Assembly (NCBI GenBank): GCA_021730945.1
Contig: JAKFYH010000023.1
Coordinates: 1 to 64,000 of the forward strand
Direction of reading: 5' to 3'
DNA: 64,000 nt
From: Acidobacteriota bacterium
GTDB taxonomy: Bacteria > Acidobacteriota > Vicinamibacteria > Vicinamibacterales > UBA2999
Below, piece by piece: positions 51,980-59,549 of this stretch (the stretch's first letter is position 1; each line of letters opens with the position of its first letter). The translations under genes were made by a program, and so were the position numbers. The notes beneath the pieces were generated by a model. That model made no database searches and had not been told where the DNA came from. It saw only the letters and a program-made list of their open reading frames with translations.

Positions 51980-52729
51980 CTACCGGGCGCCCCGGCGGCA
52001 GACCAGGAAGATGCTGGAGCAGAGGTCCGGATAGACCTGTCCCAACCGGTAGCACCCTTCGAGGTACTCCGGCGAGATGATGTCGGTCGCCAGCAGCCGG
52101 TCCCACTGGAAGTTGGCCAGCGCCTTGAAGAAAATACCCGAGCGATGAACGACCTCGAGGCCGGCCGAACGGGCATCACGCTCGAGCGTGTCGAGCGTGT
52201 ACGTGATGCGGTGGCCGTGCGCCAACTCGGACGGCGTGACCGCGGCATGGTGGCTGATCAGGCCCATGTGCACCGCGATCTGGCGCGAGGCGGCGTTGCC
52301 GTTCGGGCACACCAGGAAAAGCCGCCCGGTGTCAGACAACCACTCGTCGTTGACCCGCTTGAGCACGCCGACCGGGTCGTCCAGGTGCTCGAGCACGTGC
52401 GTCAGAACCACATGATCGAAGCGGCGATCGAGCTGCACCGTCTCGAACGTTGAGTGCACGATTCGAGCCGCCGATCCCAGCCGCTTCCCCGCCGCCGCGG
52501 CCGCCTCGCCCGAAGCCTCGACGCAGGTGATGTCGCTGAAGCGCGTGGCCAGCCGGCTGGTGAACTCGCCGGTATAGCTTCCCAACTCGAGCAGGTTGCC
52601 GGGCCCACAGAACGGCTCGAACGACCTCAGCATGAACGGATGCATGACATCGAGGTCGAAGGTATAAGCGTACTTGTGGTCCGGCGTGTCGCGCAGTTCC
52701 TGGTCGTAGTTGCGATCGGTCCGAGACAT
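51980..52729 (-). CDS. Class I SAM-dependent methyltransferase
   Basis: 249 residues. YDQELRDTPDHKYAYTFD at the start, then motif I LLELGSYTGEFTSRLA (in place of the usual GxGxG, GSYTG), VEASGEAAAAAG, FDHVVLTHVLEHLDDPVGVLKR and GRLFLVCPNGNAASR. The GSYTG form and N-terminal HxYxFDLDVMHPFM occur in methyltransferases of WbqC/sugar-amine clusters. Its ATG abuts the TAG of the beta-propeller gene, so it is co-translated with the propeller pair. Target unknown, probably a sugar of the repeat unit. Confidence 0.87.
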   Translation of the reverse strand: MSRTDRNYDQELRDTPDHKYAYTFDLDVMHPFMLRSFEPFCGPGNLLELGSYTGEFTSRLATRFSDITCVEASGEAAAAAGKRLGSAARIVHSTFETVQLDRRFDHVVLTHVLEHLDDPVGVLKRVNDEWLSDTGRLFLVCPNGNAASRQIAVHMGLISHHAAVTPSELAHGHRITYTLDTLERDARSAGLEVVHRSGIFFKALANFQWDRLLATDIISPEYLEGCYRLGQVYPDLCSSIFLVCRRGAR

Positions 52730-53686
52730 CTATCTCTCCAGCCGGGCCACGCCAAAGCCGGCGCGGCCAAACGCATTGCCGTTGTAAAGCAGGTAGGCCT
52801 GGTCGCCACACCAGAACGCGTGGGGGTAGCACTGCATTTCAGAATCCCACCCGGTTGCCGACACGTCGATCCCCGCGGCCGCATCGTCGCGGGTCCAGCG
52901 GACCAGATCGTCCGAATAAGCGTACCCCAAGCGGTAGCCGCGCGCGTGGTTGGCGCGAAAGTCGGTGGCGTAGCGGTAGCAGAAGTACATGTGCCAGCGG
53001 CCGTCGCAGCCAAATACGGTCGGCAGCGCCTGGCACTCGTCGTCGCCAAGCCGGTTCGGGATGAGGGTCACGGCGTCGCGGTCCCAATGACGGCCGTCGG
53101 TGGACGTGGCGTGCGCGATCTTGTAGACGCGGGCCGGAGCTGGATCGCCGGGGCCGCCGGGCACCCACCCGGTGCCAAAGATGTAGAACATGTGAGAGCG
53201 GCCGCCGTGGTCGAGCACGAACGGGTCGCCCACCAGGCAGGGCTCGGCCGGTGACGGCGCCATCACCGGGCCGGGACCGACCCGCTCGAAGGTCCGGCCC
53301 TGATCAGCGCTTATCGCCAGGCCAATGGCCGTCTCCACCGGCACCGACACCCGCCGGCTCCAGCCGCAGGTGTAGGCGCGAACCGCGTCGCCGTGGCGGA
53401 CGACATTGATCGGGAAAATGCCGTGTTCGTCGAAGGCGCCGAGCACTCCGAGCGGCATCACCGGCCGGTCAGCCACCCGCAGCACTCTCGTCAGTTCGCG
53501 ATCGACCTCAACGTAGCTGATGTAGCTCAAGTACTGCCCGTTGGCATCGGGTTTCCGCGTGGAAAAATAGATGCGGACAAAGTCGTCGAAGACCAGCGCC
53601 TGTGGTGACTGCGCGAAGCTGGTGCAGCCGTCGGTCAGTTGATGGTTTGCAGGGTCGAACAGGACGCCAAGCTTGGTCCACCTCAC
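52730..53686 (-). CDS. GH43/GH130-like beta-propeller protein, no signal peptide
   Basis: 318 residues, a close paralogue of the next gene and a more distant one of 39472-40401. Shared blocks: PDANGQYLSYISYVEVDR, GAFDEHGIFPINVVRHGD, GWSRRVSVPVETAIGLAIS, DDECQALPTVF, RWHMYFCYRYATDFR, RGYRLGYAYSDDLVRW, AAAGIDVSATGWDSEM and AYLLYNGNAFGRAGFGVARL. The architecture is that of the GH32/43/62/68/130 five-bladed propellers. GTG 53686 overlaps the previous stop (GTGA); nothing resembling a signal peptide precedes it, so it is cytoplasmic. The enzymatic role is unknown; the strictly conserved DECQA acids are candidates for catalysis. Confidence 0.77.
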   Translation of the reverse strand: MRWTKLGVLFDPANHQLTDGCTSFAQSPQALVFDDFVRIYFSTRKPDANGQYLSYISYVEVDRELTRVLRVADRPVMPLGVLGAFDEHGIFPINVVRHGDAVRAYTCGWSRRVSVPVETAIGLAISADQGRTFERVGPGPVMAPSPAEPCLVGDPFVLDHGGRSHMFYIFGTGWVPGGPGDPAPARVYKIAHATSTDGRHWDRDAVTLIPNRLGDDECQALPTVFGCDGRWHMYFCYRYATDFRANHARGYRLGYAYSDDLVRWTRDDAAAGIDVSATGWDSEMQCYPHAFWCGDQAYLLYNGNAFGRAGFGVARLER

Positions 53687-54651
53687 GCCAGCAATCCTTC
53701 CAGCCGCGCCAGTCCGAAGCCCGAGCGGCCGACCTGATTGCCGAGGTACATCATGTAGACGGCGCCGTCGAGCGCGAAGACGTGGGGATAGCTCACCATC
53801 TCCACATCCCACCCTTCGTCGGAAACGTCGATGCCGGCCCTGGCGTCGTCGCGCACCCAGTGAATGAGGTCGGTCGAGCTGGCGTAGCCGATGCGATAGC
53901 CACGCGCGCGATTGCGGTAGTCGAGGCTGTAGCGGTAGCAGAAGAACATGTGAAAGCGACCGTTGGCCTCGAACACGTCGGGGCTGGCCTGGCACTCGTC
54001 GGGCTCGAGGCGCGGTGCGATCAGTTCGTGATGGTGGCGGCGCCAGACGACACCATCGTCGGAAGTCGCCATCCGGATGCGGTAGACCGGTTCGGCGCGG
54101 CCCGGCGTGGGCAGCCACTTGATGCCGGCGATGTACCACAAGTACCACCGGTCGCCGAAGCGGCGGATCTTGGGGCCGCTGATCACGAACGGCTCGTCCA
54201 CGCTGGCCGCCAGGATCGGGCCGGCGCCCTGCTTGGTGAAGGTGACACCGCCGTCGCGGCTGACCGCTCGGCCGATGGCGACGTCGAATGGCACCGACGC
54301 ACAGCGCGTCCACCCGCCGTAGTACGCCCACACCTCGTCACCGTGACGGATGACGGAAGTCGGATAGGTCCCAAACTCGTCGAACGTGCCAAGCGCTCCG
54401 AGGGCGAGCACCGGCGCGGACGACAACCCGACCCTCGAGAACAGGTTCGCGCGGTCGAGGTCGACGTAGGCGGCGTGGCTGACGTACTGGCCGTTGGCAT
54501 CGGGGCCGGGCCGGCAGGAGAAGTACACCCGAACGGCCTGATCCATCACCAGCGTGGCGGGCGCCTGCGCGAACTCGCGCATCCAGGCCGGCCTGCCCTC
54601 GATTGCTGCCGGGTCGAACAGGCGCCCGAGCTTGTTCCAGCGAAAGCTCAC
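53683..54651 (-). CDS. GH43/GH130-like beta-propeller protein, no signal peptide
   Basis: 322 residues, adjacent to and clearly homologous with 52730-53686. Blocks with positions: PDANGQYVSHAAYVDLDR (50-67), GTFDEFGTYPTSVIRHGD (88-105), DECQASP (218-224), RFHMFFCYRYSLDYR (232-246), RGYRIGYASSTDLIHW (250-265), ARAGIDVSDEGWDVEM (270-285) and YMMYLGNQVGRSGFGLARL (299-317). The tandem pair suggests duplication followed by specialisation or a heteromeric complex. GTG 54651 overlaps the GNAT stop (GTGA). No export signal. Function unknown; a phosphorylase or a sugar-modifying activity on a nucleotide- or lipid-linked sugar would fit the location. Confidence 0.77.
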   Translation of the reverse strand: MSFRWNKLGRLFDPAAIEGRPAWMREFAQAPATLVMDQAVRVYFSCRPGPDANGQYVSHAAYVDLDRANLFSRVGLSSAPVLALGALGTFDEFGTYPTSVIRHGDEVWAYYGGWTRCASVPFDVAIGRAVSRDGGVTFTKQGAGPILAASVDEPFVISGPKIRRFGDRWYLWYIAGIKWLPTPGRAEPVYRIRMATSDDGVVWRRHHHELIAPRLEPDECQASPDVFEANGRFHMFFCYRYSLDYRNRARGYRIGYASSTDLIHWVRDDARAGIDVSDEGWDVEMVSYPHVFALDGAVYMMYLGNQVGRSGFGLARLEGLLA

Positions 54652-55061
54652 AGCGCCAGTTCCAGCACGTGGGTGGTGCCACGTTCTTCGATCGTCGAGA
54701 ATCCCAGCGCGCGGTACATGCCGAGCGCCGCGGCGTTGTCCTGGCGGACCTCGAGGCGGCAGCTGGTGAAGCCCCGCTGGCGGCAGATCTCAAGTACGCC
54801 GGTGACCAGCGCGCGGCCCAGTCCGCTCGCGCGATCTTCGGGCGCCACCAGTACCAGCGTGATGAAGGCGCGTCGGCTCACCAGGTCGTTGCAGTAAAAG
54901 GCCACGAAGCCGCGACAACGGTCGGCCACCGTGTTGGTCAGCCACTCGGCGCGGGCACCGAGCTTCTCGAGGTAGGCGTTGAGATCAATGCCCTCGATGA
55001 AGTGGCCGGCCTGGCGCGCCTGCTCGTCGAGGATCAGGGCCGTAATCGCCGGGGTCATCAT
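54648..55061 (-). CDS. GNAT family N-acetyltransferase
   Basis: 137 residues, a minimal GNAT fold. ITLVLVAPEDRASGLGRALV is the acetyl-CoA-binding beta4-alpha3 segment and SCRLEVRQDNAAALGMYRALGF the C-terminal motif. The N-terminal half (ARQAGHFIEGIDLNAYLEKL) is characteristic of small GNATs in amino-sugar clusters. A sugar-amine acetyltransferase is likely by context, but GNAT substrates cannot be read from sequence. The start ATG at 55061 overlaps the upstream stop (TGATG), and its stop overlaps the propeller gene's GTG, so it is tightly coupled on both sides. Confidence 0.88.
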   Translation of the reverse strand: MMTPAITALILDEQARQAGHFIEGIDLNAYLEKLGARAEWLTNTVADRCRGFVAFYCNDLVSRRAFITLVLVAPEDRASGLGRALVTGVLEICRQRGFTSCRLEVRQDNAAALGMYRALGFSTIEERGTTHVLELAL

Positions 55062-57631
55062 CACGGTCGTGCACGCTGCCGGGCGTCGGCGAAGGCCTGC
55101 ATCAGTTGGTCGACGTATAACTCGTCGCGATCGGACCACAGCGCGTAGCTGCCGTCGCCGATCGTCGCCTTGAGCTGCGAAACGGCAGCCGGGGAGCCGC
55201 TGCAATCGGCCAGCACCGGCTTCACGGTCCGGCTCTGGTTGATCGAAAACTCGTACTCAGGCGCCAGACGGTCGGGGGCAACCAGCCAGCGCAACTCGGT
55301 CTGGTCGAGCACCCCCAGGCAGCCGCGGCCACCGGTAACGGTCACTGGCACACGCAATCGCATGCGCTGGCCTGGCCGCACCGAGATCCGCGGACCGAAT
55401 GCCTGGTAGCCGTAGAGCGTGGTATTGCCGGCCACCGCCAGCCCCGCACCTGGCTGAATGGTCGCAACGATTTCCGGAAACGCCGCCACCCACTGGCTGG
55501 CCGGCAACGCCTGGTCCGGCGCGACCGCCCGCCGTTGCTGATGGTAGTTGGTCAGCGCAAGGATTGGCGCCGCCTGGACGCCGGCCATCGCAGGGGTGCC
55601 GCTGCCAAATTGACTGACGTAGAACGGACCGCCGGGGTGGGTGTAGATCAGTGATACCGCCGGTTCGTCGATCATCCAGGGGCTGATGTCGAGGGGACTG
55701 GATGGCTGCGTAAGGTCGCCCGGAAGCTCGCTCGACTGACTGGCGATAAACACGGCAGCCGACTCAGCCGTCATGCCCGGTGTGAGCGCGATCGTGAGCA
55801 AGTACTGACCGGCGGGAAGCTCGCCGGTCAACGTCTGGACCGCGGGCCTGGCGGGCACGGCATCGCGAATGGTTGCCGGCGGCGCGCTCGCCATCGCCAG
55901 CGTCACGGCTGCGCCGACGGCGCTCTTCCATTGATGCTCGTCTGGAGAGTAGACGTGCACCATGGGCCGGGCCAGCGCTGGCATCTCGCGTGTCCAGCCG
56001 TAAACGCGAGTGACGCCGTACGGGGCACCAGCGGTCAATGACACCAACGCATAGCGGGCCTCAGCGAAAGCAAGCGACAGGCGCCATGACGCGATTCCCT
56101 TGCGATCGTCAGCCGTCGTCTGCACCATGCCATTCACTGCCAGCGTGGCGGAGGCGTTCATGCCGTTTTCCACCGCACCCCACACCAGGTAGTCCGGCGC
56201 CAGGCCTTGACGGTCGGCGGGAGGCACGTCCTCGAGCACCTTGATGCCATCCCAGAACTGGATCAGTTGTACGCGGCCCGGATGCTCGATGCCGAAGTCC
56301 ACCGATCCAAACGCCCGCGCCCTGGCCGGAAGGGTGTCGAGCACGTGGCCGAGATATTGATCGATCGGTGTCCATGTGGCAGCGGCCAGCGCGCGATAGT
56401 TGGTGCGCTGGGCCAGCACCGTGAGCATGCCGACTCCCACGGCGAATGACGCGATCCAGGTGCCGGCCACCGCCACGCGCTGCCATGACGGCCAGCGAGC
56501 CAGGGCGTCGAGGGTCACGGTGGCCAGGGCCGCGCTGGTCCACAGCCACATCACCTGGTTCAACACGGCGTAGCCGGCGTGGAAGTTGTTGTACGACCCG
56601 AGGCTCGCCAGGTAGACGGCCCACACGATGGCCGGCGGCGCGAGCACAGCGAGCGACTGGCGACGCAAGTCGGCCGGAGCCCACGCCACCAGCGCGGCCA
56701 CGAGGAGCGTGGCCCCCGCCAGCGTCGCCCACACCAGGTACGCCATCGGGTACGGCAGGTACCAATAGGCCGCGTCGAAGTGGCGGACGATCAGGTCGCC
56801 AAACGACACGCCGGAGGCGATCTCCGACAGGCTGCCGGTGTAGTGCTGATAGTCGGTCAGGAAGGCGAGTTGATCGCCGATACGGAATCCAAATGATGCA
56901 TAGAACGCGGCGGCCCCGAGCAGGCCGCCGCAGGCCAGTCCGATGATCGGCGGCCACAGCCGAACCGGCCGGCGCCATCGGCCGGCCTCATCCTGGGCGT
57001 CGGCCAGGTAGCCGATCCCAAGGATGACCAGCGCGGCAGGGACCAATGCCCAGGCGACAAGATGGGTGAAGGCGCCACACGCGGCAGCCAGGCCTGCGCC
57101 CGCCCAATAGCGGACCTGACCCGTGCGGATGGCCACTCCCCCACAGATCACCAGCACGACCGCGAACATGGACACCAGGCTGTCGGGTCGCACCATCGGC
57201 CACTGCGCGCGCTCAAACGCCATCAACAATCCGACCGCCGACAGCGCGCCGACGGCGCCGGCGGCACGGCCGCGGAACCACACGCCGCCGGCCGCGGCGA
57301 TGCCAAGAATGACGACGAGGTGGATCGACCGCAGCAGGACGATGTTGTAGCCGAACATCCAGATCAGGGCGGCGCCCAGGTAGAAGTAGAACGGGCCGTA
57401 GCTGAACAAGCCATCGTGCCTGGCCATGCCGGCCAGGATCGGACTGCTCAGGAAGCCGTACCGCCCTTCGGTCGCTAGTGCGTACGAGATATTACCGACG
57501 CCATCGTCGGTCGACAGGTGAATGGCGGTATTGGCCGTGTGAAAGAACTGCTGGGCGATGATGACCCCGTAAATCAGCACGGGTACCCAGACGACCACCA
57601 GAGCGAGTCGCCGCGCGGAGGTCGCGCTCAT
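55061..57631 (-). CDS. GT39-like large membrane protein with C-terminal extracytoplasmic cysteine module
   Basis: 856 residues. The first extracytoplasmic loop (HLSTDDGVGNISYALATEGRYGF) has the acidic pair expected after helix 1 of GT39/PMT_2 transferases; SYGPFYFYLGAALIW follows. About 11-12 helices end near residue 420. The remaining half is extracytoplasmic. Its end (about 730-840) contains a module shared with the next gene: AGNTTLYGYQ, VTVTGGRGCLGVLDQ, RWLVAPD, VKPVLADC, with cysteines at 771 and 810. It probably transfers a sugar from a polyprenyl-phosphate donor; acceptor unknown. ATG 57631 overlaps the upstream stop (ATGA). Confidence 0.78.
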   Translation of the reverse strand: MSATSARRLALVVVWVPVLIYGVIIAQQFFHTANTAIHLSTDDGVGNISYALATEGRYGFLSSPILAGMARHDGLFSYGPFYFYLGAALIWMFGYNIVLLRSIHLVVILGIAAAGGVWFRGRAAGAVGALSAVGLLMAFERAQWPMVRPDSLVSMFAVVLVICGGVAIRTGQVRYWAGAGLAAACGAFTHLVAWALVPAALVILGIGYLADAQDEAGRWRRPVRLWPPIIGLACGGLLGAAAFYASFGFRIGDQLAFLTDYQHYTGSLSEIASGVSFGDLIVRHFDAAYWYLPYPMAYLVWATLAGATLLVAALVAWAPADLRRQSLAVLAPPAIVWAVYLASLGSYNNFHAGYAVLNQVMWLWTSAALATVTLDALARWPSWQRVAVAGTWIASFAVGVGMLTVLAQRTNYRALAAATWTPIDQYLGHVLDTLPARARAFGSVDFGIEHPGRVQLIQFWDGIKVLEDVPPADRQGLAPDYLVWGAVENGMNASATLAVNGMVQTTADDRKGIASWRLSLAFAEARYALVSLTAGAPYGVTRVYGWTREMPALARPMVHVYSPDEHQWKSAVGAAVTLAMASAPPATIRDAVPARPAVQTLTGELPAGQYLLTIALTPGMTAESAAVFIASQSSELPGDLTQPSSPLDISPWMIDEPAVSLIYTHPGGPFYVSQFGSGTPAMAGVQAAPILALTNYHQQRRAVAPDQALPASQWVAAFPEIVATIQPGAGLAVAGNTTLYGYQAFGPRISVRPGQRMRLRVPVTVTGGRGCLGVLDQTELRWLVAPDRLAPEYEFSINQSRTVKPVLADCSGSPAAVSQLKATIGDGSYALWSDRDELYVDQLMQAFADARQRARP

Positions 57632-59532
57632 GGCTGGACGCCACCCTCGGCCAGGCGGGCAAACGACCCGCCGGTCACGCGGAACCGGCTCGCCGGGTTG
57701 CCGCTGTCGAGCGGATAGCAGTTGGCGAGAACGACCCGCATGGCATCGACCGCTCCCGACTGGAAGGACAGTTCGGCGGTGACGCCGTCAGGGGGCACGA
57801 GCCAACGCTGTTGATCGGCGGTGAGGATACCGGCACACACCCGCCCTTCAGTTACCTCGAACTTCACCCGCACCAGGTAGGTGGCGTTGGCCGCCAGCGG
57901 GATCGGCGGGCTCATCACCTGGTAGCCGGTCTGGGTGTCATCGCCGGCGTAGGCGATACCGCCCTGGCGAGCGGGTGCCGACGCCTGGCCGGTCACCGCC
58001 TGCCATTGATCGATCGGCGGCAGGGCGTTGGGGAGCGCGGCCAGCAGGCCGCGCGCCGTGGCCACGCCGTCATCATGGCGAAACGGCATGAGCGGATAGG
58101 CCAGCATGCCACTGGGCGACTGGTAGCTAACGCCGAGGACCTCGCTCAAAGCGCGCAACGGATTCGGGTAGATCTGGCTGCCCAGACCCGATTGGGCGGC
58201 CATGTAGGCGAGGTACGGCGGCCGCGCCAGCGCGCCGTACAGCAGCAGCAGCCACACGACCGCGATGACACCCCCCGACGCGGCCCGGTTCGGCCACGAC
58301 CGCCACGCGGTCGTCACGAGCCAGGCAATCAGGCCAGCCGCGCCGATCACGCCGACGGTGACGTGATAGGTCATGGCCGGCATGGCGTTCATCGGCCGAA
58401 ACTTGACCAGCGTGTGGGTGGCGCCGGGCACCAGGATCATCAGCAGGAACATCATCAGGGCGAGGGTCCACGCCGACGGGTTCGCCTGCAGCCGCGCCGC
58501 GGTGCGCGCGATGACGTAGAGCAGGGACACCAGGACAGCGCCGGCGTAGAAGCGCCAGAAGAACACCTGGTTCATGGCGACCAGGTACAGGTACTGCTCG
58601 TGGTAGCCATGCTGGGCACTGACCAATTGCTCGACACCCAGCCAATAACCAGACGTCGCGCCTACCAGGAACGGCGGCAGGAAGTTACTGACGCTCAGGT
58701 AGGTGTGGGTGAAGACGTTGGCGACTAGATCTTCGATCATCAACCCGGTGCTGGCGTAGTTGAAGATGATGTCCGACTCCGCACCCTGCGCCTGGCCGAA
58801 ACCCAGCGTCACTTTGATCACGATGTAGCCGATGCCGGCCGCGGTCATGGCCGCGACCATGTGGAGCACGCGCCGGGCTTCATCGGCCCGGCCCAGCCGG
58901 CGCAGCCCCAGGTAGGCCACGGGCGCGGCCACCCAGACGACCGCCAGCACGTCCAGCCACCCCTCGTAGCCGAGCATGTTCAGGGCCAGGCTGCCGGCCA
59001 AGGCGGCCCACCAGGCCACCCGCGGCGTAGCACCGCGCACGATCTGCACCGCCGAAAATAACAGCAGCAGGTGGTAAGTCGCCACGATGTACGAGGCGAT
59101 ACCGCCGGTCACCGCATAGGCGTGGTAGAACTGCGTACCGAAGCCGATCGCAATTGCGAAGGTGAAACTGAACACCGCCGAACGAAACAGCGTCCAGGTC
59201 GTCCCGAACGCCACCAGGATCGCAATTGCGTTGTACAACTCCCACACGCCGCCCGAGGTCAGGCGACGCTCGAGGGCATAGGTCAGGAGCATGGTGGAGG
59301 TCGCCCACGCCCCGGTGAACTCCGGGATCGGCAGCAGTAGTTGCCACCACGACTTGGCCAGCACCGCGGGAATCTGCGGACCGTAGAAGGTCTCCATGAA
59401 GGAGTACATCCGGCGCGGCGACTCTTCAAGCGTATGCCGGAGGTAGTAGTTGGCCAGCAGAGTCAGGGCAAGTCCGGTCACGATCCAGATCGCACGACCC
59501 CAGCGTCTGGCACCAGGTTGAGGTTGTTCCAT
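57628..59532 (-). CDS. Polytopic membrane protein with the same C-terminal cysteine module
   Basis: 634 residues. One N-terminal helix, an extracytoplasmic loop (RHTLEESPRRMYSFMETFYG), then about 11 helices to about residue 440, organised like Wzy- or GT-C-type proteins but without a motif I can name. The C-terminal about 110 residues (525-634) match those of the preceding ORF's product without gaps: AGDDTQTGYQ, FEVTEGRVCAGILTADQ, RWLVPPD, MRVVLANC, with cysteines at 566 and 605, again 39 apart. A shared extracytoplasmic partner, ligand or disulfide-stabilised fold is implied. It lies 17 bp downstream of the radical SAM gene and could be the glycan polymerase missing from this locus; this is speculative. 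Confidence 0.75.
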   Translation of the reverse strand: MEQPQPGARRWGRAIWIVTGLALTLLANYYLRHTLEESPRRMYSFMETFYGPQIPAVLAKSWWQLLLPIPEFTGAWATSTMLLTYALERRLTSGGVWELYNAIAILVAFGTTWTLFRSAVFSFTFAIAIGFGTQFYHAYAVTGGIASYIVATYHLLLLFSAVQIVRGATPRVAWWAALAGSLALNMLGYEGWLDVLAVVWVAAPVAYLGLRRLGRADEARRVLHMVAAMTAAGIGYIVIKVTLGFGQAQGAESDIIFNYASTGLMIEDLVANVFTHTYLSVSNFLPPFLVGATSGYWLGVEQLVSAQHGYHEQYLYLVAMNQVFFWRFYAGAVLVSLLYVIARTAARLQANPSAWTLALMMFLLMILVPGATHTLVKFRPMNAMPAMTYHVTVGVIGAAGLIAWLVTTAWRSWPNRAASGGVIAVVWLLLLYGALARPPYLAYMAAQSGLGSQIYPNPLRALSEVLGVSYQSPSGMLAYPLMPFRHDDGVATARGLLAALPNALPPIDQWQAVTGQASAPARQGGIAYAGDDTQTGYQVMSPPIPLAANATYLVRVKFEVTEGRVCAGILTADQQRWLVPPDGVTAELSFQSGAVDAMRVVLANCYPLDSGNPASRFRVTGGSFARLAEGGVQP

Positions 59533-59549
59533 CAGTGGGTTTGTTTACT

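Noticed and set aside
52730-54651. Recent duplication or assembly collapse for the two propeller genes
   Set aside because: The proteins are clearly diverged along their length and each is joined to neighbours by a proper GTGA overlap, so they are old paralogues, not a duplication error.
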